Virus record (IMG/VR): IMGVR_UViG_3300007609_001592 | Span: 1 to 47,271 of that record | DNA from: a virus | Strand: one strand, 5' to 3' | Length of the DNA: 47,271 nucleotides | Shown here: one piece after another, positions 26,463 through 33,700 of the stretch | Position numbering within the stretch: position 1 is the stretch's first letter | Layout of the letters: each line of letters begins with the position of its first letter | Notes under the pieces: model-generated | Database searches by the model: none | What the model was told of the DNA's origin: nothing | The model's input: only the letters and a program-made list of their open reading frames with translations | Translations under genes and position numbers: made by a program

Positions 26463-28220
26463 ATGGGAGTTTTTAGAGTATATCCAAGGAAGAGCAATAC
26501 AATAGCAAGCGGAGTTTATCAAATATACAACTCTGGACAAAATGCTGTTACCGATCTTTGGTACGGTGGTGGCGGAACTGATACTGCACTTGCAAGGAGA
26601 AATTCTGTCAGTAGATTTATTGTTGACTTTGATCTTACAGAACTTATTCAAAAACTTTCTGAGAAAGAAATAAATGGTGATCTTGTAAGCTCATACAGAC
26701 TTAAGATGACAAATGCAATACCAGGAGATAAAATATTAGAACCTGAATACGAATTTGATAAACTTGACAAAAGAGTTGCTGCATCATTTGATCTCATAAC
26801 ATTCCCTGTAAACAAGGAATGGGACGAAGGTAGAGGGTACGACATGTTCCAAGAAAATTACCTTGTAAAACAGAGAGGCAATCCAATAATCACTGGATAT
26901 TCTAATTGGAACTTTGCAAAGCAAACAGTAGCTTGGGATGTTCCAGGTGTCTATTTCGACCCAACTGGCTCAACGTTTTCTGGCTCTGTAGTGCAAAGTG
27001 GAATTACTTTTGAGACTGCATCTATAAATACTGGACTTAACTCTGCTACTAATTTTGGATTTATAACTTCAGCAGCCACAACAGCAGCTACAACAGCTAT
27101 TTCCGCAACTACAATAGGAAATGATGTATTTGTTTCATACAACCCTCTAAGCGGTGTTGTATCTACAGAAGACTGGTATAATTCAATAATAGCAACTTCT
27201 TTCAGCGGATTTGGTATTACTGCTTCTGGTTTTAGTGCAACAACATTTATAGGTACAGGTACTGATGCATTCTATTTATCTGCAAACACAGCTGTAGATA
27301 ATATAAACTTCTATTCAACACAGCATTTTGATATTGGTAATGAAAATATAGATATGGATATTACTGATATTGTAAATGACTGGCTAAGTGGTGGTAGTGA
27401 AAATTATGGATTAGGAGTTGCCTATAGAAGGGATTATGAGCTTATGAGTACTGATACAAGGTATGTAGCTTCGTTCTATACAGAAAAGACAAACTCTTCA
27501 TTCAAACCTTATATTGAAGTTGTTTACGATCAATCTTTTCAAGATGATAGGCTTCAGGTTTCAAACAATAGGGTGTCTAGATTATTTCTATACACATTTA
27601 GCGGAAACGATGCTGTTAATTACTCCTCAGCAAGTACGGTTGATATTAGAACAATGAATGGAGTAAATGTTTACACTGGGCTTACTCCTACTCAACTTGA
27701 GAAAGGAGTTTACTACGTGGATGTTAATATGAGTGGCGCAACTCGTGGAGAGCAATATAAAGATGTATGGAAGGGTGTTACGTTTGTACCTGGAGTAGAT
27801 CAACAAGACATAGAGCAGGTGTTTACAATAAGAGATAATTACTACACAAGTAACGTCCCTGAAGTAAATGATTATTCAATTACTACATACGGAATTGGTA
27901 ATAACTCTATACTTTCTCTTAACGAGACTCATAAAGTGTTTGTGGACCTCAGGGTTAACTATAGCAGTAGAAATCAACCTAAGACGGCTTACGATCTAAA
28001 ATACAGGATAGTAATGAACTCTCAAGAAGAAGTGGTTCCATGGACATCGGTAAACCAAGCTGTGATCAATAGGTGTAAAACAAATTACATGACACTTGAG
28101 ACTGGGTGGTTATTACACAACCAAAGTTATCAAATACAGTTTAGGGTAGATGAGTTCGGAACCAAGAGAGTGCTTCCAGAAACAGTTAACTTTAAAGTGC
28201 TAAGGTCTAATGACTTTTAA
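26463..28220 (+). CDS. Virion protein with DNRLRE/CBM96-like module, 585 aa
   Basis: A single-gene plus-strand island. The N-terminal part (MGVFRVYPRKSNTIASGVYQ) and about residues 290-360 resemble the DNRLRE beta module. The clearest stretch is MDITDIVNDWLSGG, then NYGLGVAYRRD, SFYTEKTNSSFKPYIEVVYD, matching that family's 'vT..v..Wl.g..nyGl......f.s......P.L.v.Y'. Such modules occur on secreted and surface proteins and are linked to carbohydrate binding. A Ser/Thr/Ala-rich insert lies at about 165-235. The last 14 bases overlap the 3' end of the convergent pncC-like gene. Late expression is suggested by the TATTTATA 13 bases upstream. Confidence 0.68.
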   Translation: MGVFRVYPRKSNTIASGVYQIYNSGQNAVTDLWYGGGGTDTALARRNSVSRFIVDFDLTELIQKLSEKEINGDLVSSYRLKMTNAIPGDKILEPEYEFDKLDKRVAASFDLITFPVNKEWDEGRGYDMFQENYLVKQRGNPIITGYSNWNFAKQTVAWDVPGVYFDPTGSTFSGSVVQSGITFETASINTGLNSATNFGFITSAATTAATTAISATTIGNDVFVSYNPLSGVVSTEDWYNSIIATSFSGFGITASGFSATTFIGTGTDAFYLSANTAVDNINFYSTQHFDIGNENIDMDITDIVNDWLSGGSENYGLGVAYRRDYELMSTDTRYVASFYTEKTNSSFKPYIEVVYDQSFQDDRLQVSNNRVSRLFLYTFSGNDAVNYSSASTVDIRTMNGVNVYTGLTPTQLEKGVYYVDVNMSGATRGEQYKDVWKGVTFVPGVDQQDIEQVFTIRDNYYTSNVPEVNDYSITTYGIGNNSILSLNETHKVFVDLRVNYSSRNQPKTAYDLKYRIVMNSQEEVVPWTSVNQAVINRCKTNYMTLETGWLLHNQSYQIQFRVDEFGTKRVLPETVNFKVLRSNDF

Positions 28221-28683
28221 AATGCTCTTCTAGCATTTCAAGACCTCTCATTGTTGCTAAGTATATATTTCTACCTCTTCCTTCTTCAAGGTCAAGTCTT
28301 TCTACAAAAGTTCCTTCTGGAGTTGATATTGCGACATAAACTGTTCCTGGAGGATTAGCTTCTGTACCATAACCAGTAGTATCTGCATATCCAGTTGTTG
28401 CTATCGAGTAATCGGTTCCCATGAGAACTTTAACTTTTTCTGCCATATCACATGCAACTTGATCACTTACCTCTGTGTAAGTATCAATAAGATTCTTATC
28501 AACTCCAAGTATGTTTATCTTAGCCTTATTACTATAGACCACCGCAGAGCCTTCGAAATAATTTGAACTTCCTGGTATTGACGTTAGCAGTCCGCTAATG
28601 TATCCTGCTGTGCAGCTTTCTGCTGTAGAAATCTTTCCACCTCTTTCTTCTAGTGCAAATTTAATTGAGTTAATTATGCTCAT
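28207..28683 (-). CDS. pncC: PncC/CinA C-terminal-type NMN amidohydrolase
   Basis: A 158-residue stand-alone CinA-C domain. The family converts nicotinamide mononucleotide to nicotinic acid mononucleotide, feeding NAD salvage. Visible motifs are TAESCTAG (20-27), SIPGSSNYFEGSAVVYSNKAK (20 of these residues at 35-54) and PPGTVYVAIS (111-120). The central loop, usually close to 'G(I/N)AGP.GG', reads TTGYADTTGYGTEAN here, so it is divergent. The length matches bacterial PncC. It lies 8 bases after the zinc-ribbon gene. Its last codons overlap the convergent virion gene by 14 bases. It is an auxiliary metabolic gene among virion genes; activity is not proven. Confidence 0.88.
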   Translation of the reverse strand: MSIINSIKFALEERGGKISTAESCTAGYISGLLTSIPGSSNYFEGSAVVYSNKAKINILGVDKNLIDTYTEVSDQVACDMAEKVKVLMGTDYSIATTGYADTTGYGTEANPPGTVYVAISTPEGTFVERLDLEEGRGRNIYLATMRGLEMLEEHFKSH

Positions 28684-28691
28684 ATTGTCTT

Positions 28692-28928
28692 TTAATTATA
28701 ACCATTATCTTTAAGGTCTTTGCCAGTTGGAAAACCCATTATGTGTCCACAAAAAACGCAGATTTTTCTTAATTTAGAAGCTCCAATTCCATTAATATCC
28801 TTGACTTTATAATCGCTGTGTGAACAAGTATCTCTCAATTCCATTAATTTGTTTTCTTTTTCTTCGATCTCCTTTTTTAATTCTTCTGCTTCTTTTTTAA
28901 TTTCTTCATTTCTGTCGAAATTACTCAT
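28692..28928 (-). CDS. Small coiled-coil plus zinc-ribbon-like protein, 78 aa
   Basis: The first 30 residues form an E/K-rich helix (KKEAEELKKEIEEKENKLME). A likely zinc-binding part follows with C35 and H37 (DTCSHSDYKV) and CVFCGH at about 57-62, giving a CxH...CxxCxH set. No family name can be given. It leads a two-gene unit with the pncC-like gene and has its own promoter-like sequence. A DNA-, RNA- or protein-binding role is only a guess from the metal site. The start at 28928 overlaps the end of a 14-codon upstream frame. Confidence 0.65.
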   Translation of the reverse strand: MSNFDRNEEIKKEAEELKKEIEEKENKLMELRDTCSHSDYKVKDINGIGASKLRKICVFCGHIMGFPTGKDLKDNGYN

Positions 28929-28980
28929 CGGTAGTTGTTTGGTTAGACTTAATAAGACATGACATCTTCTTTGTCTATTA

Positions 28981-29010
28981 CAAATATATTCAAAAATTGC
29001 TATACAGCAA
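28981..29010 (-). promoter_or_regulatory. Bacteroidota-type promoter candidate for the zinc-ribbon/pncC unit
   Basis: Read on the minus strand there is TTG (29010-29008), a 19-base spacer, then TATATTTG (28988-28981), an exact TAnnTTTG. This matches the known Bacteroidota -33/-7 pattern. The TTG lies inside the terminator stem of the previous gene. The ATG is 52 bases downstream. Confidence 0.45.
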
Positions 29011-29011
29011 T
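28992..29011 (-). terminator. Terminator after the gp5-like operon
   Basis: A perfect 6-bp stem ATTGCT/AGCAAT with a 4-base loop (28996-29011) is followed on the minus strand by TTTTT. It lies just past the stop at 29015 and closes the operon 32360-29015. Confidence 0.7.
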
Positions 29012-29014
29012 GTT

Positions 29015-30001
29015 TTAATTAATTCTTATGTGATTAGATATAAGTCTTTGCAGCTCACCGTCTATTGTATAAGCTGATAATTCTTCAGATTCTGGTATTG
29101 TAACCAGCGGTTTATGAGGTGTGTGTATGTGATTTAGCATAACTTTAACAATTAAATCAAGGAGTTTGATTAATTCATCGCCAAATACCGCTGGGTGAAG
29201 TGCACTAGCTACGCCCTCAAATGATTCTAGGTCATCATTAATTTCGAATTGAGCGATTCCTTCATCACGGAAAGTTCCTCTTGGTGAAAACAGGTTGATG
29301 TTTGTTGATGTCAAATTTGCTTGAGAGTAGTTTGGTATTAGATCAGCATTTTCTTCGTTATCATTTTCTTGTTGTATTAACTGAAATTGAGATGGGTATT
29401 CTGTGTTTATATTTGTTGTGCCTTTTATAAGTTTTCCAGCAGTAAGAAAAACCTCTCTGTTTTTTAGCATAACATCAGAATCATTTCTACCCTGAATCGC
29501 TATGTCTCCAATCTTGGGATACACATCCTCTGTACTAAGTTTAGCATCCTTCTGGGCATTAAGGTTAAACTCAGTATCTTTAAAAACTCTATGAGCCTCA
29601 TCAAATGATTGAAATTTTAATTTAAAAGGCGTGTTAATTTGAGAGCCCATATAATATCTGGGCGCTGAGTTATCAGATGGGTTTTCAAGAAATAAGTAAA
29701 CCATTTCATCAACAAAAGGAACTATGTGAAAATGATTAGGAAACATAGGCACGCAAAGAGGTAAGTCTTCATCTGGAGTATCTCTATCTCTACCTCCACC
29801 TTTGTTTATAACTCCTTCTTCCCCAAGATTATTAGGGTCAATTATACGAGCTACAACTCTTTTCATACCAAGAGGGTCTTCGTTGCTTATCACAATTGCA
29901 GGATATATATTTCTTGAGGTTTGGTTTCCTTCAGAAGCTATTCCCCCACCCTGACCTTGGCCTTGCAGTGTCGCTTTTGCTAATCTATCTATTCCAGGCA
30001 T
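29015..30001 (-). CDS. Baseplate spike/hub protein, gp5/gpV-like OB-fold, no lysozyme domain
   Basis: After a Gln/Gly-rich start, about residues 32-125 look like the OB fold of phage spikes: IYPAIVISNEDPLGMKRVVA, then VPMFPNHFHIVPFVDEMVYL and RYYMGSQINTP. The C-terminal part (VFGDELIKLLDLIVKVMLNH followed by IHTPHKP) matches the 'gd.lv.ll..l...i..H.H' segment that precedes or caps many spike proteins. At 328 residues it is much shorter than T4 gp5 (575) and lacks its lysozyme domain, so cell-wall lysis would need another protein. It ends the 32360-29015 operon, which may supply the baseplate hub. Confidence 0.7.
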   Translation of the reverse strand: MPGIDRLAKATLQGQGQGGGIASEGNQTSRNIYPAIVISNEDPLGMKRVVARIIDPNNLGEEGVINKGGGRDRDTPDEDLPLCVPMFPNHFHIVPFVDEMVYLFLENPSDNSAPRYYMGSQINTPFKLKFQSFDEAHRVFKDTEFNLNAQKDAKLSTEDVYPKIGDIAIQGRNDSDVMLKNREVFLTAGKLIKGTTNINTEYPSQFQLIQQENDNEENADLIPNYSQANLTSTNINLFSPRGTFRDEGIAQFEINDDLESFEGVASALHPAVFGDELIKLLDLIVKVMLNHIHTPHKPLVTIPESEELSAYTIDGELQRLISNHIRIN

Positions 30002-30002
30002 A

Positions 30003-30236
30003 TTATTTCTTTATCTTTTCAATTATCTTAAGCTGCTCAAGCTCTATGGCTTCATACTCTGAGAATAAAGTCTCAACAAGAGCAATTCCCTCTGCATGCT
30101 CCTGACTTACTTTAGTCTTTGCTTTTTCATCAAGATCATCAAGCACAGAGTATATTAAAGCCTTCTTTTCACTGAGCTTATCAGCAAGTTCTTGAGCTTC
30201 TTTTATTAATTCGTTTTTTGACTTCTTTTTTTCCAT
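30003..30236 (-). CDS. Small helical protein, 77 aa
   Basis: Almost entirely helical and charged, with heptad-like spacing (MEKKKSKNELIKEAQELADK, then EYEAIELEQLKIIEKIKK), so it should form a coiled coil. No family is recognised. Its ATG overlaps the stop of the preceding gene and its stop is one base from the start of the gp5-like gene, so it is tightly coupled to hub or spike synthesis. An assembly chaperone or tape-associated role is possible, from context only. Confidence 0.62.
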   Translation of the reverse strand: MEKKKSKNELIKEAQELADKLSEKKALIYSVLDDLDEKAKTKVSQEHAEGIALVETLFSEYEAIELEQLKIIEKIKK

Positions 30237-30652
30237 TAGCTTGCTATTCCAGTTGCTGTGTGAGGAGCTGTTGTTGCGCCAACTACTGCAACAGGACCAC
30301 CTGCGTTTGCACCAGCTGCGTTAACTACTGCTCCTGGGTCTGTGGCAATATCAATTCTCATATCAGCTTGAATTGCTGAAACAATTTCTTCACACACAAT
30401 TTTAACAAAATTTTCCATTACATTAGGCGCACCACCTGCTAGGGGTCCAGTAGGTATCCCAGCTTCCTCAAACCTTGATGTGATTGATGAGGCTAGTATT
30501 TGAGCGCTTAGCCCAGGCCTTGTCTTAGCAAGAAGTATTTGTCTAATGCTTGGTCTAGGAACTGGAATCCTATCCTCTTCAAGCATAAATAAAAGAAAAT
30601 CTGCGACTTCTTCTGATTTTTGCAACTCTGGGTCTATTCCTATAACTGCCAT
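30236..30652 (-). CDS. Hypothetical virion-operon protein, 138 aa
   Basis: The first 60 residues are helical (PELQKSEEVADFLLFMLEED, then SIRQILLAKTRPGLSAQILA). The tail is Ala/Gly/Val/Thr-rich (VVNAAGANAGGPVAVVGATT) and low in charge. No family is recognised. It lies two bases after the 425-residue gene and overlaps the coiled-coil gene by one base. Small proteins in this position of myovirus operons are often hub or assembly components, but nothing in the sequence proves this. Confidence 0.62.
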   Translation of the reverse strand: MAVIGIDPELQKSEEVADFLLFMLEEDRIPVPRPSIRQILLAKTRPGLSAQILASSITSRFEEAGIPTGPLAGGAPNVMENFVKIVCEEIVSAIQADMRIDIATDPGAVVNAAGANAGGPVAVVGATTAPHTATGIAS

Positions 30653-30654
30653 AA

Positions 30655-31932
30655 TTATTCTGGTATTTGACCAAGTATACTAGCGAGAGCTGCAGCAGCT
30701 GCAGCATACTTAACAGCCTTTTGAGCTGTATCGCTAACTCCTTGGAATAATTGAAACTTCTGTCTTAATTTTTCAACCCTTCTCTTTTGTTTTTCAATTG
30801 CTGTCCTAGCAAAATAGTTAGCAACAAGTCTTTTAAATTCCTTAATTGCCAACACAAGCAACAACCTAAGGAGCTCTTTAAGAAGGGCGTTTGCTAGACT
30901 CTTAAAAAAAGCCTGCTTCTGCTCTGGGTCTTGACTTGGGTTGTCAGCGCTATTCATAATAGCACAAGTTCCATAAGCAATGCTAGACGCATCAATTCCA
31001 GCACCTGCAGTGGTTCCTTGAGTTAAATTGAATATCGGTCCTAGAAAGGGAAATATTAAAGAAGAGATGTAATTTAATAATTTAACCAACATTATTTCAT
31101 AAAAACTCTTTCCAACTGAATTTGCATTCTCTTCATTGTTTATGTTCTGAGTTTGATTCCTTACATATTGCACAGCAATCTGAAGACTTTGAGAAGGTGT
31201 TGGAACCTGTGTTGATTGAGTAAATTGACCGCCTCCATCAAAGAAATATCCAGGCTCTTCTGGAAGGGTTATTTTAACATCCTGACAACTGATTTCGAAA
31301 ACTACCTCACCCGCCTCTAATTGTTGTCTAAGAGCAATTCTATTGTACTCGACATTCTCTTCCTTAACAATAGGGTCGCTTGATATGCTGAATATATTCT
31401 CTCCACAAATAGCTTCTTCAATAAGCCTATCTCTTTCTGATGGGTCTGGATTAAGAGACTCAGCAGCTGGGCCCTCCTTAGGGCCGAATATCATTAAGAC
31501 TAAATTTTTAGCTAATTGCTGCTTTACTGTCTGTAAGAAAGTTGCAGGCACAAGACCTCTTAGATAAAGTCTGTTTGATTCTTTGTAATCTTCTATTTGT
31601 TGAGGTGTTGGGTTTGGTGTTACCGTGCTAGGAAGTTGCCTGCCTTGTTCTGCAAAAGAGTCTGCAACAGCGTCTAACACTTTTTCCTCTAAGAATGTTC
31701 CAGTTTCATCAAAAATCTTATCCAAAAAAAGATTGAATACAATCTCTGGGTCAACTCCTATTGCCTTAAGCACTTTGATCAAATAATCATAAGTTGATAT
31801 TTGATCACCCTTAGGTATGTTAAGGTTTGTGTCAATAGGTATTGACAACAAGCTCTTCATTGACCCTATTTTAGAGGTCAACTCTGCTTGTGCCTCAGTT
31901 AAAGGCGATGTTACTGGAATCTGTAATGCCAT
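30655..31932 (-). CDS. Putative baseplate-hub or tail-assembly protein with hydrophobic helices, 425 aa
   Basis: A largely helical protein. It has two hydrophobic stretches, about 288-310 (YEIMLVKLLNYISSLIFPFL) and about 352-372 (LLKELLRLLLVLAIKEFKRL), followed by a basic helix (FARTAIEKQKRRVEKLRQKF) and an alanine-rich end (AVKYAAAAAALASILGQ). The hydrophobic segments could be membrane-interacting or buried helices. No family is recognised. Its place between the late-type promoter at 32383 and the gp5-like spike gene suggests a hub protein or a factor for tail assembly or membrane contact. Cys residues occur at about 177, 219 and 330. Confidence 0.6.
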   Translation of the reverse strand: MALQIPVTSPLTEAQAELTSKIGSMKSLLSIPIDTNLNIPKGDQISTYDYLIKVLKAIGVDPEIVFNLFLDKIFDETGTFLEEKVLDAVADSFAEQGRQLPSTVTPNPTPQQIEDYKESNRLYLRGLVPATFLQTVKQQLAKNLVLMIFGPKEGPAAESLNPDPSERDRLIEEAICGENIFSISSDPIVKEENVEYNRIALRQQLEAGEVVFEISCQDVKITLPEEPGYFFDGGGQFTQSTQVPTPSQSLQIAVQYVRNQTQNINNEENANSVGKSFYEIMLVKLLNYISSLIFPFLGPIFNLTQGTTAGAGIDASSIAYGTCAIMNSADNPSQDPEQKQAFFKSLANALLKELLRLLLVLAIKEFKRLVANYFARTAIEKQKRRVEKLRQKFQLFQGVSDTAQKAVKYAAAAAALASILGQIPE

Positions 31933-32360
31933 TATTCTTCGTAGTTATCTTTTTCGTCTGTTACGTCTAAGTCTACATCGTCAATGTTGTCATCCTCATT
32001 CTCTCCAGTTTCATCCTTGATGGCGTCAATTATAGCTCTCTTATCGAGGTCATTAAAGTTTACATCAATAGATGAGTCTGCCCCATCCTTGTAGACAATA
32101 GTTTTGATTTCTTTAGCAAGAGCTGCAATAGAATCAGATGAATCTGATGCTTGCTTTAGAAAGGAAATAGCATTCTTACCCATAAGTATAAAACTCTCGG
32201 ATGTATCCATTTGCTCATCAGCCCTTCTATATCTATCGAGAGCCATATCTCTTTCTTCAAGCTTATACTTATAAACCTGCTTGATCAACTCTTGATAAAG
32301 GTCTTGAGTTGGGTCCATTCTTTCGTCCCCGCTATTATTTTGATTTTGATTATCGTCCAT
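31932..32360 (-). CDS. Hypothetical acidic helical protein, 142 aa
   Basis: The N-terminus is polar (MDDNQNQNNSGDERMDPTQD). The central part is helical (LYQELIKQVYKYKLEERDMA, then AISFLKQASDSSDSIAALAK) and the C-terminus is a strongly acidic tail (ENEDDNIDDVDLDVTDEKDN). No family is recognised. It is the first gene of the operon that ends with the gp5-like protein and overlaps the 425-residue gene by one base. An upstream ATG 11 bases before the start is out of frame and ends after six codons. An exact TATTTATA lies 22 bases upstream. Confidence 0.62.
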   Translation of the reverse strand: MDDNQNQNNSGDERMDPTQDLYQELIKQVYKYKLEERDMALDRYRRADEQMDTSESFILMGKNAISFLKQASDSSDSIAALAKEIKTIVYKDGADSSIDVNFNDLDKRAIIDAIKDETGENEDDNIDDVDLDVTDEKDNYEE

Positions 32361-32378
32361 TGTTAACCATTTTTATTG

Positions 32379-32394
32379 TTTCTATAAATAGAAA
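32379..32394 (-). promoter_or_regulatory. TATTTATA element inside a perfect inverted repeat
   Basis: TTTCTAT-AA-ATAGAAA is a 7-bp inverted repeat with a two-base centre and contains TATTTATA on the minus strand (32390-32383). It lies 22 bases before the ATG at 32360. Its symmetry leaves open that it is an operator as well as a promoter. Confidence 0.5.
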
Positions 32395-32405
32395 TTAGAA
32401 AAAAA

Positions 32406-32774
32406 CTATGGCAAACCGAGGATAAAGTCGTTTTTTATGAAAGAGTATATTTTTCTAAATTTGTAAAGTGAAAATTGAAAGTCCTCCTCTTCAAGGCCAG
32501 AGTAATCTAATAAATATTCTTTTATTTGCTTTGAGTTCCAAAAAGAAATATCGACATTAAGGGTGTCTAGATTTGATACTAATTCTAAAATTGACTCCAA
32601 AACAACCCTATCAGCTTCCTCTTCTTCTGGTATTGCCTCTAATTCAAGGTCAAGTGTATCAATAAGAAAATTACAAAAGGAGACACAATTACCTTTATCT
32701 ATCTCCTTTGTATCATCTGCAAATAATTCTTCAATTATACGCAAAAATATTTCTTTCTTAACTTTAAGTTCCAT
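32406..32774 (-). CDS. Small protein resembling the C-terminal domain of the late sigma factor, 122 aa
   Basis: Residues 32-118 align by eye with the last 80 residues of the sigma-like protein encoded just upstream. The clearest block is IKEYLLDYSGLEEEDFQFSL then YKFRKIYSFIKNDF here, against IKEHTNLETKDITYSL then HRFKILYKIKKKEF there; ESILELVSN also matches DAIVEIFRN. Apart from this it is acidic and helical. Only five bases separate the two genes. The T4 late co-activator gp33 is of similar size (112 aa), so this could play that role, or act as an anti-sigma or competitor. The assignment is an inference from paralogy and position, not from a recognised gp33 motif. Confidence 0.6.
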   Translation of the reverse strand: MELKVKKEIFLRIIEELFADDTKEIDKGNCVSFCNFLIDTLDLELEAIPEEEEADRVVLESILELVSNLDTLNVDISFWNSKQIKEYLLDYSGLEEEDFQFSLYKFRKIYSFIKNDFILGLP

Positions 32775-32779
32775 GTCAT

Positions 32780-33700
32780 CTAGTATGTAAACATATCATC
32801 GTCATGACCGTAGTATTTATCCTGGTGCCTTTCAACAAACTCCTTCTTCTTGATCTTATATAATATCTTGAATCTGTGAAGGGAGTAAGTAATGTCTTTA
32901 GTCTCAAGGTTTGTATGCTCCTTAATTAACTTATATACAGTACTCTTAGTATATGCACCAATGATCTCATGATTTCGAAAAATCTCTACTATCGCATCAG
33001 CAACCTTAGCATCATTCTTAGAAATATCTGGTCTATCTATTTCGTCTTCGAATATATCTGTAATGTATTCGAATAATGCGTAAGAGCTATCAAGGTCGGA
33101 CTCTTCATCAATTTCGTATTGAGTCATTTCCTCAGCCTCGGAGCTATGATCTTCGTAGTTAAGAGAAGACTTGGTTTTTTTATCCACAGCCTTCTTCTCA
33201 TTTTGAAGATAATGCTTTGCTACAGTGCCATAAAAAGAAAAAGATTTTGTATTCTGATCTGGGTCAAAGTTACAGAATTTCTCTAAAACAAAAGACATGC
33301 AGTCGTTGTGGAGTGTCTTTACGTCAACTCCAGGTCTGAACAGTCTAAAGCTAAAGATAATATTCTCGACTAACCTAGTAAGTGGCTTGTAAATTTTGTT
33401 TCTGAATACCTCTTCTTTTTTAGCTATGATCTCTGGTCTCTTGGTGTGGTCCACCATGGACTGATTGATCGCTACAAAATCCTCATCAACCTCAAGAAAT
33501 TTTTTATATCTCTTGGGATTTTTCCTATTTCGTTCAACGCTTTTTTCTACTTCTTCAAGATGTTTATCAATCTTATACTGATAAAAATTGAAGTCGTTTT
33601 TAAGATATTCTCTTACCGCCTCTTCTGTCTCTTCGGTCCAATATTCTCTCTTCTTTTTTGCTGGCTTTTCCTTATTATGCTTTTTGTGGCTCTTGCTCAT
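32780..33700 (-). CDS. Late-transcription sigma factor, T4 gp55-like
   Basis: Residues about 100-175 show sigma-70 region 2: IYKPLTRLVENIIFSFRLFR, then LHNDCMSFVLEKFCNFDPDQ and TKSFSFYGTVAKHYLQNEKK, the 'fDp....f.SYf...a.n' pattern of gp55-type factors. The end (about 230-300) is helical and could bind DNA or the polymerase flap. I start at MSKSHKKHNK (33700); a longer frame reaches 33805 but would lie far inside the previous gene. At 306 residues it is longer than T4 gp55 (185), with a basic N-terminus rich in Lys. It should direct host RNA polymerase to late promoters, for which TATTTATA is the obvious candidate. Confidence 0.8.
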   Translation of the reverse strand: MSKSHKKHNKEKPAKKKREYWTEETEEAVREYLKNDFNFYQYKIDKHLEEVEKSVERNRKNPKRYKKFLEVDEDFVAINQSMVDHTKRPEIIAKKEEVFRNKIYKPLTRLVENIIFSFRLFRPGVDVKTLHNDCMSFVLEKFCNFDPDQNTKSFSFYGTVAKHYLQNEKKAVDKKTKSSLNYEDHSSEAEEMTQYEIDEESDLDSSYALFEYITDIFEDEIDRPDISKNDAKVADAIVEIFRNHEIIGAYTKSTVYKLIKEHTNLETKDITYSLHRFKILYKIKKKEFVERHQDKYYGHDDDMFTY

